Below are positions 32,610 through 41,311 of a stretch of DNA of 64,000 bases, piece after piece. Origin of the DNA: JAAYJK01 sp964501655 (GTDB lineage: Bacteria; Bacillota; Syntrophomonadia; Syntrophomonadales; Syntrophomonadaceae). The stretch is taken from the NCBI GenBank assembly GCA_964501655.1, contig CAZCTN010000011.1:19477-83476 (forward strand), read 5' to 3'. Each line of letters opens with the position of its first letter. Position 1 is the stretch's first letter. The notes under the pieces were generated by a model that saw only the letters and a program-made list of their open reading frames with translations, did not search any database and was not told the DNA's origin. Position numbers and translations under genes: made by a program.

Positions 32610-33749
32610 CTACCGTAATACATTTCCTGCAATAACCATTCGCTGAGCTTCGGAGGTCCCTTCGTAAATTTCGGTTATTTTAGCATCCCGCATCAATCTT
32701 TCTACCTTTTGCCCCTTGCAGTAACCATATCCGCCATGGATTTGTACTGCCTTGGAGGCGTGTTTGGAACACATTTCGGCACAAAATACCTTGGCCATAG
32801 CCGCCTCTTTGCTAAATGGAAGTCCCTGGTCTTTCAGAGAAGCAGCGTAATAATACAGAAATCTCCCGGCAGTAATATCAGTGTACATATCTGCTATCAT
32901 CCACTGTATAGCCTGGTTTCTGGAAATAGGCTTGCCAAATTGCACTCTCTGTTTGGAATAGCTTATAGATTCATCCAAGGCCGCCTGAGCAATGCCTACC
33001 GCCTGAGCAGCAATTCCAATCCTGCCATGATCAAAGGAGTTCATGGCTATCTTCATGCCATCTCCAACTTTGCCCAGCAGGTTTTCTTTGGGTATCCGGC
33101 AGTCCTTGAAAATAATCTCTGAAGTCTGGGAGGCTCTTATTCCCATCTTCATGAAGTGCTCCCCTACACTCAATCCCGGTGCTTCCCGGGGCACTATAAA
33201 GGCACTCATTCCATTTCGTTTATCGTTTTTATCGGTCCAGGCGAAAGTCACATAGGTATTGGCTACCGGACCATTGGAGGTAAAGGTCTTTACTCCATTC
33301 AGCACATACTCATCTCCATCCAGCACCGCAGTACTGGTCGCAGCTCCAACATCAGTCCCGGCTCCGGGTTCGGTTAGAGCAAAAGCCCCCAAGTGCTCAC
33401 CCTTGGCCATGGGGGTCAGATATTTCTTCTTCTGCTCTTCATTGCCGAAAAGAGCTATGGGACCGCAAGCCAGTCCGGTATGAACCGACATGGTAAAACC
33501 AGTGGCAGCACAGGAACGCGATAACTCCTCAACTGCAATGGCATAGGTCAGGTAATCCACCCCGGCACCACCAAATTCGGCAGGGAAAGGCATACCCATC
33601 CAACCACCGTCGGCCAGTTTCTTAATCACTTCTTCCGGATAACGGCTGTTTTCGTCTATTTCTACTGCTATGGGGTCAACATAGGTCCGGGCAAATTCGC
33701 GCATATTATCCCTGATCAATTCCTGTTCCTCAGTCAGTTTAAAATCCAT
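32610..33749 (-). CDS. Short-chain acyl-CoA dehydrogenase (butyryl-CoA type)
   Basis: 379 residues in the standard length and domain order. Motifs include FALTEPGAGTDVGAATSTA (FAD/substrate site), RKQ-type SYSKQRVQFGKPI, QIHGGYGYCKGQKVERLMRDAKITEIYEGTSEAQR with the catalytic Glu in IYEGTSE, and VIAGNVLR. It is followed by etfBA, so it is likely butyryl-CoA dehydrogenase of beta-oxidation. The TTGACA-17-TAGAAT promoter implies strong expression. The MarR-type gene nearby is a plausible regulator. Confidence 0.95.
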   Translation of the reverse strand: MDFKLTEEQELIRDNMREFARTYVDPIAVEIDENSRYPEEVIKKLADGGWMGMPFPAEFGGAGVDYLTYAIAVEELSRSCAATGFTMSVHTGLACGPIALFGNEEQKKKYLTPMAKGEHLGAFALTEPGAGTDVGAATSTAVLDGDEYVLNGVKTFTSNGPVANTYVTFAWTDKNDKRNGMSAFIVPREAPGLSVGEHFMKMGIRASQTSEIIFKDCRIPKENLLGKVGDGMKIAMNSFDHGRIGIAAQAVGIAQAALDESISYSKQRVQFGKPISRNQAIQWMIADMYTDITAGRFLYYYAASLKDQGLPFSKEAAMAKVFCAEMCSKHASKAVQIHGGYGYCKGQKVERLMRDAKITEIYEGTSEAQRMVIAGNVLR

Positions 33750-33771
33750 ATTATCCTCTCCTTTTCAGTGC

Positions 33772-33806
33772 CGGCAGGATAAAATACACCAACAAATCGC
33801 CTGCCG
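33772..33806 (-). promoter_or_regulatory. 5' UTR stem-loop before acyl-CoA dehydrogenase
   Basis: A 7-bp arm pair (CGGCAGG/CCTGCCG) in the leader, ending about 20 nt before the start codon and just upstream of the AGGAGAGG ribosome binding site. It could stabilise the mRNA or gate translation. Confidence 0.5.
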
Positions 33807-33827
33807 TAATTATTTTTGTCTACCTTG

Positions 33828-33856
33828 ATTCTAAGTATAGCAATTTATTTTGTCAA
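33828..33856 (-). promoter_or_regulatory. Sigma-A promoter of the acyl-CoA dehydrogenase-etfBA operon
   Basis: On the minus strand TTGACA (33851-33856), 17 bp, TAGAAT (33828-33833). Confidence 0.85.
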
Positions 33857-33862
33857 TCATTA

Positions 33863-33877
33863 ATTTGTGTACCAAAT
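33863..33877. promoter_or_regulatory. Palindrome next to the -35 box
   Basis: ATTTG, 5 nt, CAAAT, 6 bp upstream of the -35. Size and position fit an operator, for example for the MarR-type protein encoded nearby. The link is inferred. Confidence 0.35.
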
Positions 33878-33878
33878 A

Positions 33879-34201
33879 TTTAGTATTTTCGATTGGATTC
33901 GGCTCAGAATGATGATTTTGCTCTAATTGTGATTAGATCCGGATATTTGCATACCGATAAGATGAGTTGGAAGATAGAGGCTGGTTGATGGTTATTTAAT
34001 CCCGACCGCGCAGAAAGGCTTATATCATCATAGGATAATGTCTTTTCAGCGCTGGGAAAGTAAAAACCCACTCTTAGCGGGCAACAGGATGCAGCCGGGA
34101 AGGCTATCCGACATTAATTAAATTAACTCTCCCTGCCCGGGATAGCAGGTTAAAACACTGCCGCCTGCAGATTCCTATGGTATGCAGGCCCTGTTTGCAT
34201 C
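33879..34201. other. Gene-free, structured 3' region of marR
   Basis: No gene seen. On the minus strand it holds CCTGCA/TGCAGG and GCTATCC/GGATAGC inverted repeats and a terminator at 34067-34081. Confidence 0.5.
34067..34081 (-). terminator. Intrinsic terminator downstream of marR
   Basis: A 6-bp stem CCCGCT/AGTGGG (one G-U) with a 3-nt loop, then TTTTTAC on the minus strand. Confidence 0.6.
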
Positions 34202-34645
34202 TCACCTGCGTTTGTTATCCTTTTCCGGGCCGGGTGGAGAGTTTAACTCTGAAAGCAGTTTTTTAAGCAATTCAGATTGTTCTTCGTTAAAACTATACAG
34301 GGCCTTCTTATTGGCGCTGACTATGGCCTGAGTAACCGGCTCCTGTAAATCTTGCCCTTCCTGAGTAATCATAACACATAATGCTCTCCGGTCTCTCACA
34401 TCGTGATAGCGGTTGATCAAGCCCTTATTCTCCATTCGGTCCAATATACCGGTAATAGTTGAGCTATCCAGGCACAAGCGTTCTGCCAGTTGTTTGGCGG
34501 TAAGTCCATTCTGATCCCAGAGACACTTCAGAACCCCGTATTGTCCAGGGGTTATCCCGTAGGGAGCCAGTTCGGCTTTAAACAGCTGCTGTACAGAGTT
34601 CTGGGCCTTGGTTAATACGAAATTTACACAGTGTTCCAGTTCCAT
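34202..34645 (-). CDS. MarR family transcriptional regulator
   Basis: 147 residues from the ATG at 34645 (GGGGAG 8 nt upstream). The winged-helix MarR fold is clear: GITPGQYGVLKCLWDQNGLTAKQLAERLCLDSSTITGILDRMENKGLINRYHDVRDRRALCVMITQEG. It lies between the HAD gene and the acyl-CoA dehydrogenase-etfBA operon, so it is a candidate regulator of fatty-acid oxidation genes, perhaps sensing an acyl-CoA. Ligand and target are inferred from position. Confidence 0.92.
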   Translation of the reverse strand: MELEHCVNFVLTKAQNSVQQLFKAELAPYGITPGQYGVLKCLWDQNGLTAKQLAERLCLDSSTITGILDRMENKGLINRYHDVRDRRALCVMITQEGQDLQEPVTQAIVSANKKALYSFNEEQSELLKKLLSELNSPPGPEKDNKRR

Positions 34646-34690
34646 AATATTCTCCCCTTTTGTCATCTTCCCAATTATAACCCAAAATTT

Positions 34691-35362
34691 TTAACAGGAA
34701 AACTCAATAACCCGCCAGTCATTTTCCTGGGCATAACTTAGAAGCTTGTTCTCGGGATTTACCGCCACTCGTTCTCCAGCTATCTCCATGACCGGCAGGT
34801 CATCGAAGCTATCTCCGTAGGATCTGCTCCTGGACCAATCCACTTCCGATCCTGTAAAAGCCTGTTCCAGCAGGGCCAGCTTGTTTTCTCCATCCACAAA
34901 TGATATCTCTCGGCTATAATCAAGGGTTCCATTCTTAAAATACAATTCCGCCCCTATTACCGTATCTATCTTAAGGTCCCGGGCCGCCATCTCCAGCAGC
35001 ATAGCATAGGCACCCGAAAGCAGGACCAGGTGAAATCCCTCCGCTCTGGCCCGTTCAATTTCGTCCACTATCCGGGGATTATAGCATTTCTTCAGTTCCG
35101 GAAAGGCTTGCCGAAAAAACTCTGCTATTTCTTCCCGGCTGAGATCAGCAAATATTTTCTGAAATTTCGTCATAGCCTGGTATTTCATCCGCGCCCGGGG
35201 TACCACCCCCAGTTTGTACAGGACCAAAACCGGCATAATGGATAGATAGGTTTGCATATACCTAATTCGAGGCTTTCCCTGCCGCACCCACTCTTCTCCC
35301 AAAAAAACCAGGGTTTCCCTCATGAAGAGAGTCCCATCAAAATCAAAAATTGCTAATTTCAT
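34691..35362 (-). CDS. HAD-IB family phosphatase
   Basis: 223 residues. HAD motif I is FDFDGTLF, motif II is LLSGAY, and motif IV is YGDSFDDLPVM; an alpha-helical C1 cap lies between I and II. This fits the phosphoserine-phosphatase-like IB subclass (SerB or acyl-phosphate type). The substrate is unknown. It is divergent from the crotonase gene and lies just upstream of marR on the same strand. Confidence 0.88.
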   Translation of the reverse strand: MKLAIFDFDGTLFMRETLVFLGEEWVRQGKPRIRYMQTYLSIMPVLVLYKLGVVPRARMKYQAMTKFQKIFADLSREEIAEFFRQAFPELKKCYNPRIVDEIERARAEGFHLVLLSGAYAMLLEMAARDLKIDTVIGAELYFKNGTLDYSREISFVDGENKLALLEQAFTGSEVDWSRSRSYGDSFDDLPVMEIAGERVAVNPENKLLSYAQENDWRVIEFSC

Positions 35363-35474
35363 AGCATTCCTCCCGAATTTTTATCTTGCCGCCAATAAAT
35401 CTTTTAAAGGAATATTAATGTCCAATCTAAAATATTTACTAATATACAGATTATTTACGAACGGGGGTAGCAAT

Positions 35475-36233
35475 ATGCTGAAATACAATAATCAACTAAC
35501 GCGGCTGGAAGTGGTTATTGATGGTAACATAGCTATATTTACCATTAATTCGCCGCCGGTCAACTTAATTTCTCCGGCCATTATAGATCAAATGAGCCAA
35601 GCTTGTACCGAACTGCCTGAACCCATTGGGGCGCTTATACTAACCGGCGCAGGCAGTCGTTCGTTTAGTGCTGGTCTTAGTATAACCGAGCAAGCCCAAA
35701 ATTCCAGGGAAGAAAATCAAAATTATTTTATTCGATTATACCATATGCTGGAAATGATTGCCGAACTTCCCTGCCCGGTTATTTCTGCTATCAATGGATA
35801 TGCTCTGGGAGCAGGTTTTGAACTGGCGTTGAGCAGCGACATTCGGGTTGCGGATGAAAACTCGGTAATGGGGGCGGTTGGAGTTAATCTGGGGTTAGTA
35901 TTCGGTACCCAGAGACTTTCCCGCCTGGTTGGTCCGGGTAAAGCTAAAGACCTGCTGTTTACCGGACGTCGTTTGAATGCTCATGAGGCCTGTTCCTTGG
36001 GCCTGATCGAACATCTTGCTCCAGTGGGTACAGCCCTAAGCAAAGCCCGGAAAATAGCCGAAAGTATTGCCTCCAAAGATCCCGGTAATTTACGGGCAGT
36101 TAAAAAATCGGTTAACCAGGGATTAAGCCTGGATTTAAGCCAGGGTTTGGCGTTGGAATTACGGTACCTGCTTGAAATGCTGGAAACCGACAATTACCAT
36201 CAGCGAGTGCAGAAATTTGTCCAGGGCAAATAA
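35475..36233 (+). CDS. Enoyl-CoA hydratase/isomerase family protein with altered catalytic residues
   Basis: 252 residues from the ATG at 35475 (GGGGGTAG upstream; a longer frame is unsupported). The crotonase fold is clear: LTGAGSRSFSAGLSI, the oxyanion-hole segment INGYALGAGFELALSSDIRVADE, and FGTQRLSRLVGPGKAKDLLFTGRRLNAHEA. By-eye alignment to rat crotonase puts Gly at the Glu144 position and Asp at Glu164, so it may not be a standard hydratase; an isomerase, hydrolase or lyase activity is possible. It stands alone, convergent with the DUF35 gene 5 bp away. Confidence 0.85.
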   Translation: MLKYNNQLTRLEVVIDGNIAIFTINSPPVNLISPAIIDQMSQACTELPEPIGALILTGAGSRSFSAGLSITEQAQNSREENQNYFIRLYHMLEMIAELPCPVISAINGYALGAGFELALSSDIRVADENSVMGAVGVNLGLVFGTQRLSRLVGPGKAKDLLFTGRRLNAHEACSLGLIEHLAPVGTALSKARKIAESIASKDPGNLRAVKKSVNQGLSLDLSQGLALELRYLLEMLETDNYHQRVQKFVQGK

Positions 36234-36238
36234 ATTAG

Positions 36239-36619
36239 TTATTTCCGGACCGGTCTGAACACCGGTATCATATCCCTGCCTTCTTCTATCCAGGCCAATT
36301 CCACCGGCAGGCCAATTCTGACCTTATCCACCGGGCAGTCCACGATATTGCTGGGAAGGCGTATCCCTTCATGCAGTTCAACTATGGCATAAGTGTAAGG
36401 GACCCTTGCTGCAAATTCCGGCAGGGCACTTCTTCTCACGGTAGTATAACTGTATACTGTTCCCCGGCCTTCGGTTTCTTTCCATTCCGGTACGACTTGC
36501 AGACAATAAGGGCAGCTTTCCCGGGGAAAAAATATGTATTTTTCACAAGCCGGACAATATTGCAGCTTAAGGTTCCGGCGGCCCTCTCTGTACCATTTCC
36601 TGCCGTTTATTTCCTTCAT
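36239..36619 (-). CDS. DUF35 Zn-ribbon/OB-fold acyl-CoA-associated protein
   Basis: 126 residues. The N-terminal rubredoxin-like zinc ribbon is YCPACEKYIFFPRESCPYC (about 20-38) and the OB-fold part includes GRGTVYSYTTVRRS and YAIVELHEGIRLPSNIVD. DUF35 proteins form complexes with non-decarboxylating thiolases and channel acyl-CoA. It lies 2 bp downstream of the thiolase-like gene, the classic pairing. Confidence 0.92.
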   Translation of the reverse strand: MKEINGRKWYREGRRNLKLQYCPACEKYIFFPRESCPYCLQVVPEWKETEGRGTVYSYTTVRRSALPEFAARVPYTYAIVELHEGIRLPSNIVDCPVDKVRIGLPVELAWIEEGRDMIPVFRPVRK

Positions 36620-36621
36620 TA

Positions 36622-37794
36622 TTAATCCCTCCCCAGTATCAGGCTGGACTGGGTACTCATTACCCCTCCGTTTCCGTTTACAAATGCCAGGCCATTGTTT
36701 TTTATCTGTCTTTTCCCCGCTGTTCCCCTGAGCTGTCTGACCGCTTCAGTGACATGAGACATCCCCCCGGCATAAGAGGGCTGCCCGAAAGAAAGCTGGC
36801 CGCCATGAGTGTTAAGGGGTAATGGTCCCCGGTAAGTCAGATCCCTGTCCTCCACCCAGCTCCCCCCTTCACCTTTGGCGCAGAATCCCGCATCCTCCAG
36901 AGTCACGATCACGGTTATGGGATAACAGTCGTAGAGCGACAACATATCCATGTCCGCAGGTTTCAGACCGGCCATGGCAAAGGCCCGGGCGGCGGAATAT
37001 TTAACCGGGCTAACAGTAATATTCTCAGAATATACAATAGAATTATGGGTACATGCCTCCCCCATTCCCAGAAGGTAAACAGGTCTGCCGGGCATATCCT
37101 GAGCGGCCTCCGAGGGGCTGATGACTACAGCAGCAGCACCGCTGCAAGGCCGAACAATCTCCAGCAGGTGAATCGGATCAACTATCAGCGGGGAATCCAG
37201 AACCTCGGCTATACTCATGGCCTGCTGATTAAACAGGGCATCAGGGTTGGCCAGGGCATTCTGCCTCTGATCCACGGCAATTTTGGCCATCTGTTCCGGG
37301 GTAGTACCAAACTCATGCATGTGCCGGCGGGCAATCAAAGCATATCCGGAGTTGAAGCCCATAGGGCCATAGGGCAGTTCATAATCAATCTCGGCTCTGG
37401 ACATAACCGCCATCTTGCCTTCCCCGCTGTTGAACACCTGGCTGTCCCAAATTCCTCCGCTCAAACATAAACAATGGCTGCACAGACCAGCCGCCACACC
37501 CAAAGCTGCTCTGGTCAGGGCCGCGCAGGCGCTGGCTCCTCCCAGTTCCACCATATTAATATAAGCAGGACTCATATTCAGATATTCCGCAACCTGAGCC
37601 GGCCACATAAAACAGCTGTCTTCCGCCGGAGGAGTTATAAGCAAACCATCGATATCACTCTTTTGCAGACCGGCGTCCTTTATGGCCAGGGCTGCCGCTT
37701 CCCTGAGCAGATCCAGGCTGGTCCGTCCTTTAGGGTCCAGTACGGGCTTCAACTCGCCTATTCCAGTTATGGCCGCTGTTCGACTGATATTCAT
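36622..37794 (-). CDS. Thiolase-like protein (SCP-x/acetyl-CoA acetyltransferase type)
   Basis: A 390-residue thiolase superfamily member of the DUF35-associated class. The nucleophile Cys is likely in ELGGASACAALTRAALGVAAG (about residue 85), and the C-terminal active-site His region reads NTHGGQLSFGQPSYAGGMSH. With DUF35 it probably catalyses acyl-CoA condensation or thiolysis, or an acyl-transfer step. It sits close to beta-oxidation genes, consistent with fatty-acid metabolism. Confidence 0.92.
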   Translation of the reverse strand: MNISRTAAITGIGELKPVLDPKGRTSLDLLREAAALAIKDAGLQKSDIDGLLITPPAEDSCFMWPAQVAEYLNMSPAYINMVELGGASACAALTRAALGVAAGLCSHCLCLSGGIWDSQVFNSGEGKMAVMSRAEIDYELPYGPMGFNSGYALIARRHMHEFGTTPEQMAKIAVDQRQNALANPDALFNQQAMSIAEVLDSPLIVDPIHLLEIVRPCSGAAAVVISPSEAAQDMPGRPVYLLGMGEACTHNSIVYSENITVSPVKYSAARAFAMAGLKPADMDMLSLYDCYPITVIVTLEDAGFCAKGEGGSWVEDRDLTYRGPLPLNTHGGQLSFGQPSYAGGMSHVTEAVRQLRGTAGKRQIKNNGLAFVNGNGGVMSTQSSLILGRD

Positions 37795-37899
37795 CTTGCT
37801 CCCCCTTTACCATTTGCCTTATGGTTTCCATATAATTATTATTAAATATATAAAATATATCACTTTATAGCAATGCTGTTCCGTTAAGGGGTGATCGGA

Positions 37900-38574
37900 T
37901 TGAAAAAATATGTTTACCTGGCCATATTGCTGCTGTTTTTGCTTCCCGCTATCGGGTATCCGCTGCTGAAACATCAGGATATATCAAGCTGTAAGGAGGA
38001 GCCCCTGGATCTGGGCGTCTATCCTGACTCTCATGACCTGGAACAAGCCCAAAAGAAGTTCAGACTTCTCAATCCGTCTGCCCCAGGGGGAGTATCCCCG
38101 GAGGGCCATCTGCCCGGATCAGTCACCGTTAACCTGAGCTCGGGGGAATTAACCGCCCTGCTGGCTCTGGACGAATGCGCGGCTCTCCCCCTGGATTCAG
38201 CCCAGGTAAAACTGCATACTCAAAATTCTCTGGAAATATCAGGGCTGCTATTAATCGATGAACTTCCTCCTCTGGCTGAGGCTTCCGGGCTATCCGAACA
38301 AAAGTTGGTGCAAGCTCTGAATGCCATAGGTCTGAACCGAAACACACCATTATATATGCAGGGCAGTATATCCATCAGCAATCAAGAGTTTGAAGTTGAT
38401 ATATCCCAACTCCGGATCGGACAGATATCATTGCCGGCGGATGAAATATCTCTGGTAGAAAAGCTGGTCTCTCCAGGGATAAAAAAAGCATTAAGCAGCA
38501 GCCAGGATATTTCTATTGATAATCTGTCAATCAACCATGAAACTATGGTCATTCAGGTAAGCAACAAGCTTTAA
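37900..38574 (+). CDS. Membrane-anchored hypothetical protein
   Basis: 224 residues. I prefer the TTG at 37900 (KKYVYLAILLLFLLPAIGYPLL), which has AAGGGG at proper spacing; a GTG 9 bp earlier overlaps the ribosome binding site. One N-terminal signal anchor is followed by an extracytoplasmic body (TVNLSSGELTALLALDECAALPLDSAQVKL; NTPLYMQGSISISNQEFEVDISQLRIGQISLP). The layout resembles YpmS/DUF2140 or other lipid-binding tubular proteins, but this is weak. A strong terminator follows. Confidence 0.65.
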   Translation: MKKYVYLAILLLFLLPAIGYPLLKHQDISSCKEEPLDLGVYPDSHDLEQAQKKFRLLNPSAPGGVSPEGHLPGSVTVNLSSGELTALLALDECAALPLDSAQVKLHTQNSLEISGLLLIDELPPLAEASGLSEQKLVQALNAIGLNRNTPLYMQGSISISNQEFEVDISQLRIGQISLPADEISLVEKLVSPGIKKALSSSQDISIDNLSINHETMVIQVSNKL

Positions 38575-38578
38575 GCAA

Positions 38579-38612
38579 AAGTCCCTGCAGCCCATCCTGC
38601 AGAGACTTTTTC
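38579..38612 (+). terminator. Intrinsic terminator
   Basis: AAGTCCCTGCAG pairs with CTGCAGAGACTT (one mismatch) around a 6-nt loop, followed by TTT. It begins 4 bp after the stop. Confidence 0.88.
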
Positions 38613-38730
38613 CTGTTTTTCCGCCTGGTATTTATTTTAGATTCTATTGGCATTTTTCTTGGCCGGGAGGAAACTTTTTGAGCATTTCTCCCTACCCGGC
38701 CAGGTAATATTCTTAATATATGCCTGCCCT

Positions 38731-39687
38731 TTACTCCTGTTTATCTTCATCTGCTTCAGGTACTGCCGGAAGGGTGACCTGCCGCTGCTTTCTTTTGAAG
38801 CCCCAGTTATATTTTTTCTTCAAGGCTCCAAAAATCCAAATCATCATGCCCAGGAGCAGAGCCCAGGGTATAAGGGCTATAAAAAGTATAAAGAAACCGC
38901 TTAGGAATTGGGCCAAATTATTGATACTGTTGATAAAAGCCTGTAAAGCCTTGGCCAGTATCCCCTCCGGCACCTCAACTCTGGTTGCTGAGGCCTGACT
39001 AAGGGATACCGAGAGACTGCTGTAGCTGGTGGCGTTTTCCAGGTACTTAAGCCTCCCTGACAGCACTTCGATATCACTTCTAGCCCGGGTCAATTCATTT
39101 TCAACGCTTATTATCTCTTCAATAGTCTGGGCTCGATCCATCAATGCCAGCAGACGTTCTTCTTTCTTGTTCAGGACGGCCAGCCGGGCCTGAGAGTCAT
39201 AGTATTCCTCGGTCACATCCTGGGCAGACAGGCTTTTATCCTTGATTTCCCCCAGGGCGGCGACCTCCTCCATAACTGCATTCAATTGGGGGGAGGGCAC
39301 CTTAACCTCCACTTCACCCCGTACCCAGTCGTCTCCCCGCTTAAGATTGCTGTTTACCGTGTAACCCTGGTAATCTGCGGCAATGTTGATTATTTTATCC
39401 ATGGCCTGGCTCACATCCCTTACGGAAAGCACCATGCCAGCGTTTTGCACCACTTTCCTCTCCTGATCGGATACCGCCGCTCCGCTCGTGAATTCCTTAT
39501 AGTTGATGTCGGAATCAGAACCATATTCTTCGGACGAAGCCTGATTACTGGAGGAAATCTCCGGTATGGAATCCTGGTAAGCGGACTTGCCGCAGCCGGT
39601 CAGGGAGCCGGAAACAAACAGGGTTATCACCAGCAACAGCAATATCATAGTATAGGTTCTATTTCCGCCATATAGAAAACGCCCCAA
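38731..39687 (-). CDS. DUF4349 lipoprotein
   Basis: 318 residues from a TTG at 39687 (GAGGAGG 8 nt upstream); a longer frame lacks a ribosome binding site. A hydrophobic segment ends in the lipobox SLTGC, so it is a predicted lipoprotein. The DUF4349 domain (about 95-290) shows VQNAGMVLSVRDVSQAMDKI, GEVEVKVPSPQLNAVMEE, a coiled coil (YYDSQARLAVLNKKEERLLALMDRA) and ENATSYSSLSVSL. A C-terminal membrane helix follows (FFILFIALIPWALLLGMMIW). The function is unknown. Confidence 0.88.
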   Translation of the reverse strand: MGRFLYGGNRTYTMILLLLVITLFVSGSLTGCGKSAYQDSIPEISSSNQASSEEYGSDSDINYKEFTSGAAVSDQERKVVQNAGMVLSVRDVSQAMDKIINIAADYQGYTVNSNLKRGDDWVRGEVEVKVPSPQLNAVMEEVAALGEIKDKSLSAQDVTEEYYDSQARLAVLNKKEERLLALMDRAQTIEEIISVENELTRARSDIEVLSGRLKYLENATSYSSLSVSLSQASATRVEVPEGILAKALQAFINSINNLAQFLSGFFILFIALIPWALLLGMMIWIFGALKKKYNWGFKRKQRQVTLPAVPEADEDKQE

Positions 39688-39810
39688 AACATCTACCTCC
39701 TCTATCTCATCATTGGTGATTGTGTTCCCTTTGCTAGTATATATGATAATCACTAGCTTTTCTTACATTTAAGCATCCGAGGACTGCAAAGCAGTATCTT
39801 TCCTGCTGCG

Positions 39811-39837
39811 GGAGGCGGGAGATTCGAACCCACCTCC
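39811..39837 (-). other. tRNA T-arm-like fragment
   Basis: On the minus strand GGAGGTGGG-TTCGAATCT-CCCGCCTCC: a 9-bp stem capped by a T-loop-like TTCGAAT. No matching 5' tRNA half, anticodon arm or CCA is present, so it is not an intact tRNA. It could be a tRNA 3' remnant (old attachment site) or a simple hairpin. The rest of 39754-40016 shows nothing else. Confidence 0.4.
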
Positions 39838-40031
39838 GTTTTATAGGAACCAAAAAGAGCCCCGGACAGTTTTTGGTTTCATTAATAATAACCAGGACCC
39901 GGCCTTGGGGAATTCAACTCCTACATATTTGATTTACGGCGGATCAACTCAAACTTGAGCTGTGAACCGGCAGGATAATTGGCCGGCCGCACCGAAAAGT
40001 ATACTATTAAACTTGGATGGAGAACTGCTTT

Positions 40032-40916
40032 ATGCCAGTAGTAATAAGTGTTATTAATTTAAAAGGAGGAGTGGGCAAGACCACCCTTTGTATAGCTCTG
40101 GGAGAAATGATGGCCTTTCGCTATGGCCTGAAAGTATTGATTATAGATATGGATCCCCAGACCAATGCTACTGTGGCTTTGATCGGAGAGGAAGCCTGGG
40201 TAAAAAGAAATATCCGGGGACAAACTTTGATGCAGCTGTTTCGGGACAGAATAGAAAAAACCTCCATTTTTTCCGCCCAGGAGGCTATAATGCACCAGGT
40301 ATCCAATGTGGGCGGTGGAATTCCCGGTCTGGATCTGATTCCCTCCAGCCTGGATCTCATTGATTTGCAGGATCATATCGCCACTATACCGGTCAGCCGC
40401 TTTCTTCCCTTGAAACCAGTTACGATACTGGCCGAAGCGGTAGTGGATCAACTTCCCTGCTATGACGTGGTACTGATCGATTGCCCCCCCAACCTGGGTT
40501 TGATAACCCAAAACGGCCTGATTATCAGTCAGTATTATTTGATACCGGTAATACCCGATATCCTTTCCACCTATGGTATTCCCCAGATTGTGAGCCGTAT
40601 TAAACGCTTATCCGATTCAACCGGAGTTACCATTAACCCACTCGGTGTGGTGATCAATAAGTATCGCAAACAAAATATTCATCATGGCAATCAGATCAAG
40701 CTGCTGCAATTGCGGGCTTTTGAAGCAGGCTACTCCCGGATCTTTAATACCATTATCCCCGAAACCTCCAGGGCTGCTGCAGCTATGGATTTCACTGCCC
40801 TGTGCAGAACCCTGCACCATAAATATGGTTATGAAATTCCTTTTGGAATGTATGAAACATTGACTGAGGAGGTATTGGAATATGCCCAAATCAGACCCCA
40901 CTCCATATATGGCTGA
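40032..40916 (+). CDS. ParA/Soj-like ATPase
   Basis: 294 residues from the ATG at 40032 (GGAG about 9 nt upstream). The deviant Walker A is VINLKGGVGKTTLCIAL, with DMDPQTNATVAL and LIDCPPNLGLITQNGL. The C-terminal half (NKYRKQNIHHGNQIKLL; IIPETSRAAAAMDF) is standard for the ParA/MinD superfamily. It overlaps the next gene by 35 bp. No ParB or parS-like site is seen, so it is either a plasmid/element-type ParA or a positioning ATPase with an unfamiliar partner. Confidence 0.85.
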   Translation: MPVVISVINLKGGVGKTTLCIALGEMMAFRYGLKVLIIDMDPQTNATVALIGEEAWVKRNIRGQTLMQLFRDRIEKTSIFSAQEAIMHQVSNVGGGIPGLDLIPSSLDLIDLQDHIATIPVSRFLPLKPVTILAEAVVDQLPCYDVVLIDCPPNLGLITQNGLIISQYYLIPVIPDILSTYGIPQIVSRIKRLSDSTGVTINPLGVVINKYRKQNIHHGNQIKLLQLRAFEAGYSRIFNTIIPETSRAAAAMDFTALCRTLHHKYGYEIPFGMYETLTEEVLEYAQIRPHSIYG

Positions 40917-41289
40917 TTTTTTAAGGCTTCTGGCCTCAGAATTGGAGAATAACAAGTCAATGGCCAAACGCTTGTCGGCTCCACTGCTGGCATTCCTGGA
41001 ATCGGAAACCTTGGCCGCCCCCAAGCAGCCAAGGGGCAAAACCAAAATAGAGTCATCCCTGCCCGAAGGCTTTGATCCTTTCCATATTTACTATGAACAA
41101 GGGAAATTGGGATTGCTCGCTTCTCTTCAAGGTTTGGACATCAATACGCTGAAGGCAGTGCTGTCTGAATATGGGCTGGACCCTGCCCGTACCTATGCCC
41201 GGTGGAGAAAACGCGAACGCCTGACTGACCTGATTGTAGAACGGGTGAAGGCTCTGAGCAACAAAGGGAAGGTCTTTGAAAGCAGGTAG
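40882..41289 (+). CDS. Hypothetical partner of the ParA-like ATPase
   Basis: 135 residues, soluble, starting MPKSDPTPYMADFLRLLASELENNKSM with GAGGAGG 9 nt upstream. It overlaps the ParA-like gene by 35 bp, so the two are translationally coupled. A basic, helix-rich C-terminus (ARWRKRERLTDLIVERVKAL) could bind DNA. A middle segment (DPFHIYYEQGKLGLLASLQGLDINTLKAVLSEYGLD) looks like a small helical domain. It does not resemble ParB. Confidence 0.7.
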   Translation: MPKSDPTPYMADFLRLLASELENNKSMAKRLSAPLLAFLESETLAAPKQPRGKTKIESSLPEGFDPFHIYYEQGKLGLLASLQGLDINTLKAVLSEYGLDPARTYARWRKRERLTDLIVERVKALSNKGKVFESR

Positions 41290-41311
41290 GCACAGATGCA
41301 GTTCATACTGC

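Noticed and set aside
39811..39837. Intact tRNA gene
   Set aside because: Only a T-arm-like stem is present; there is no acceptor partner, D-arm or anticodon arm.
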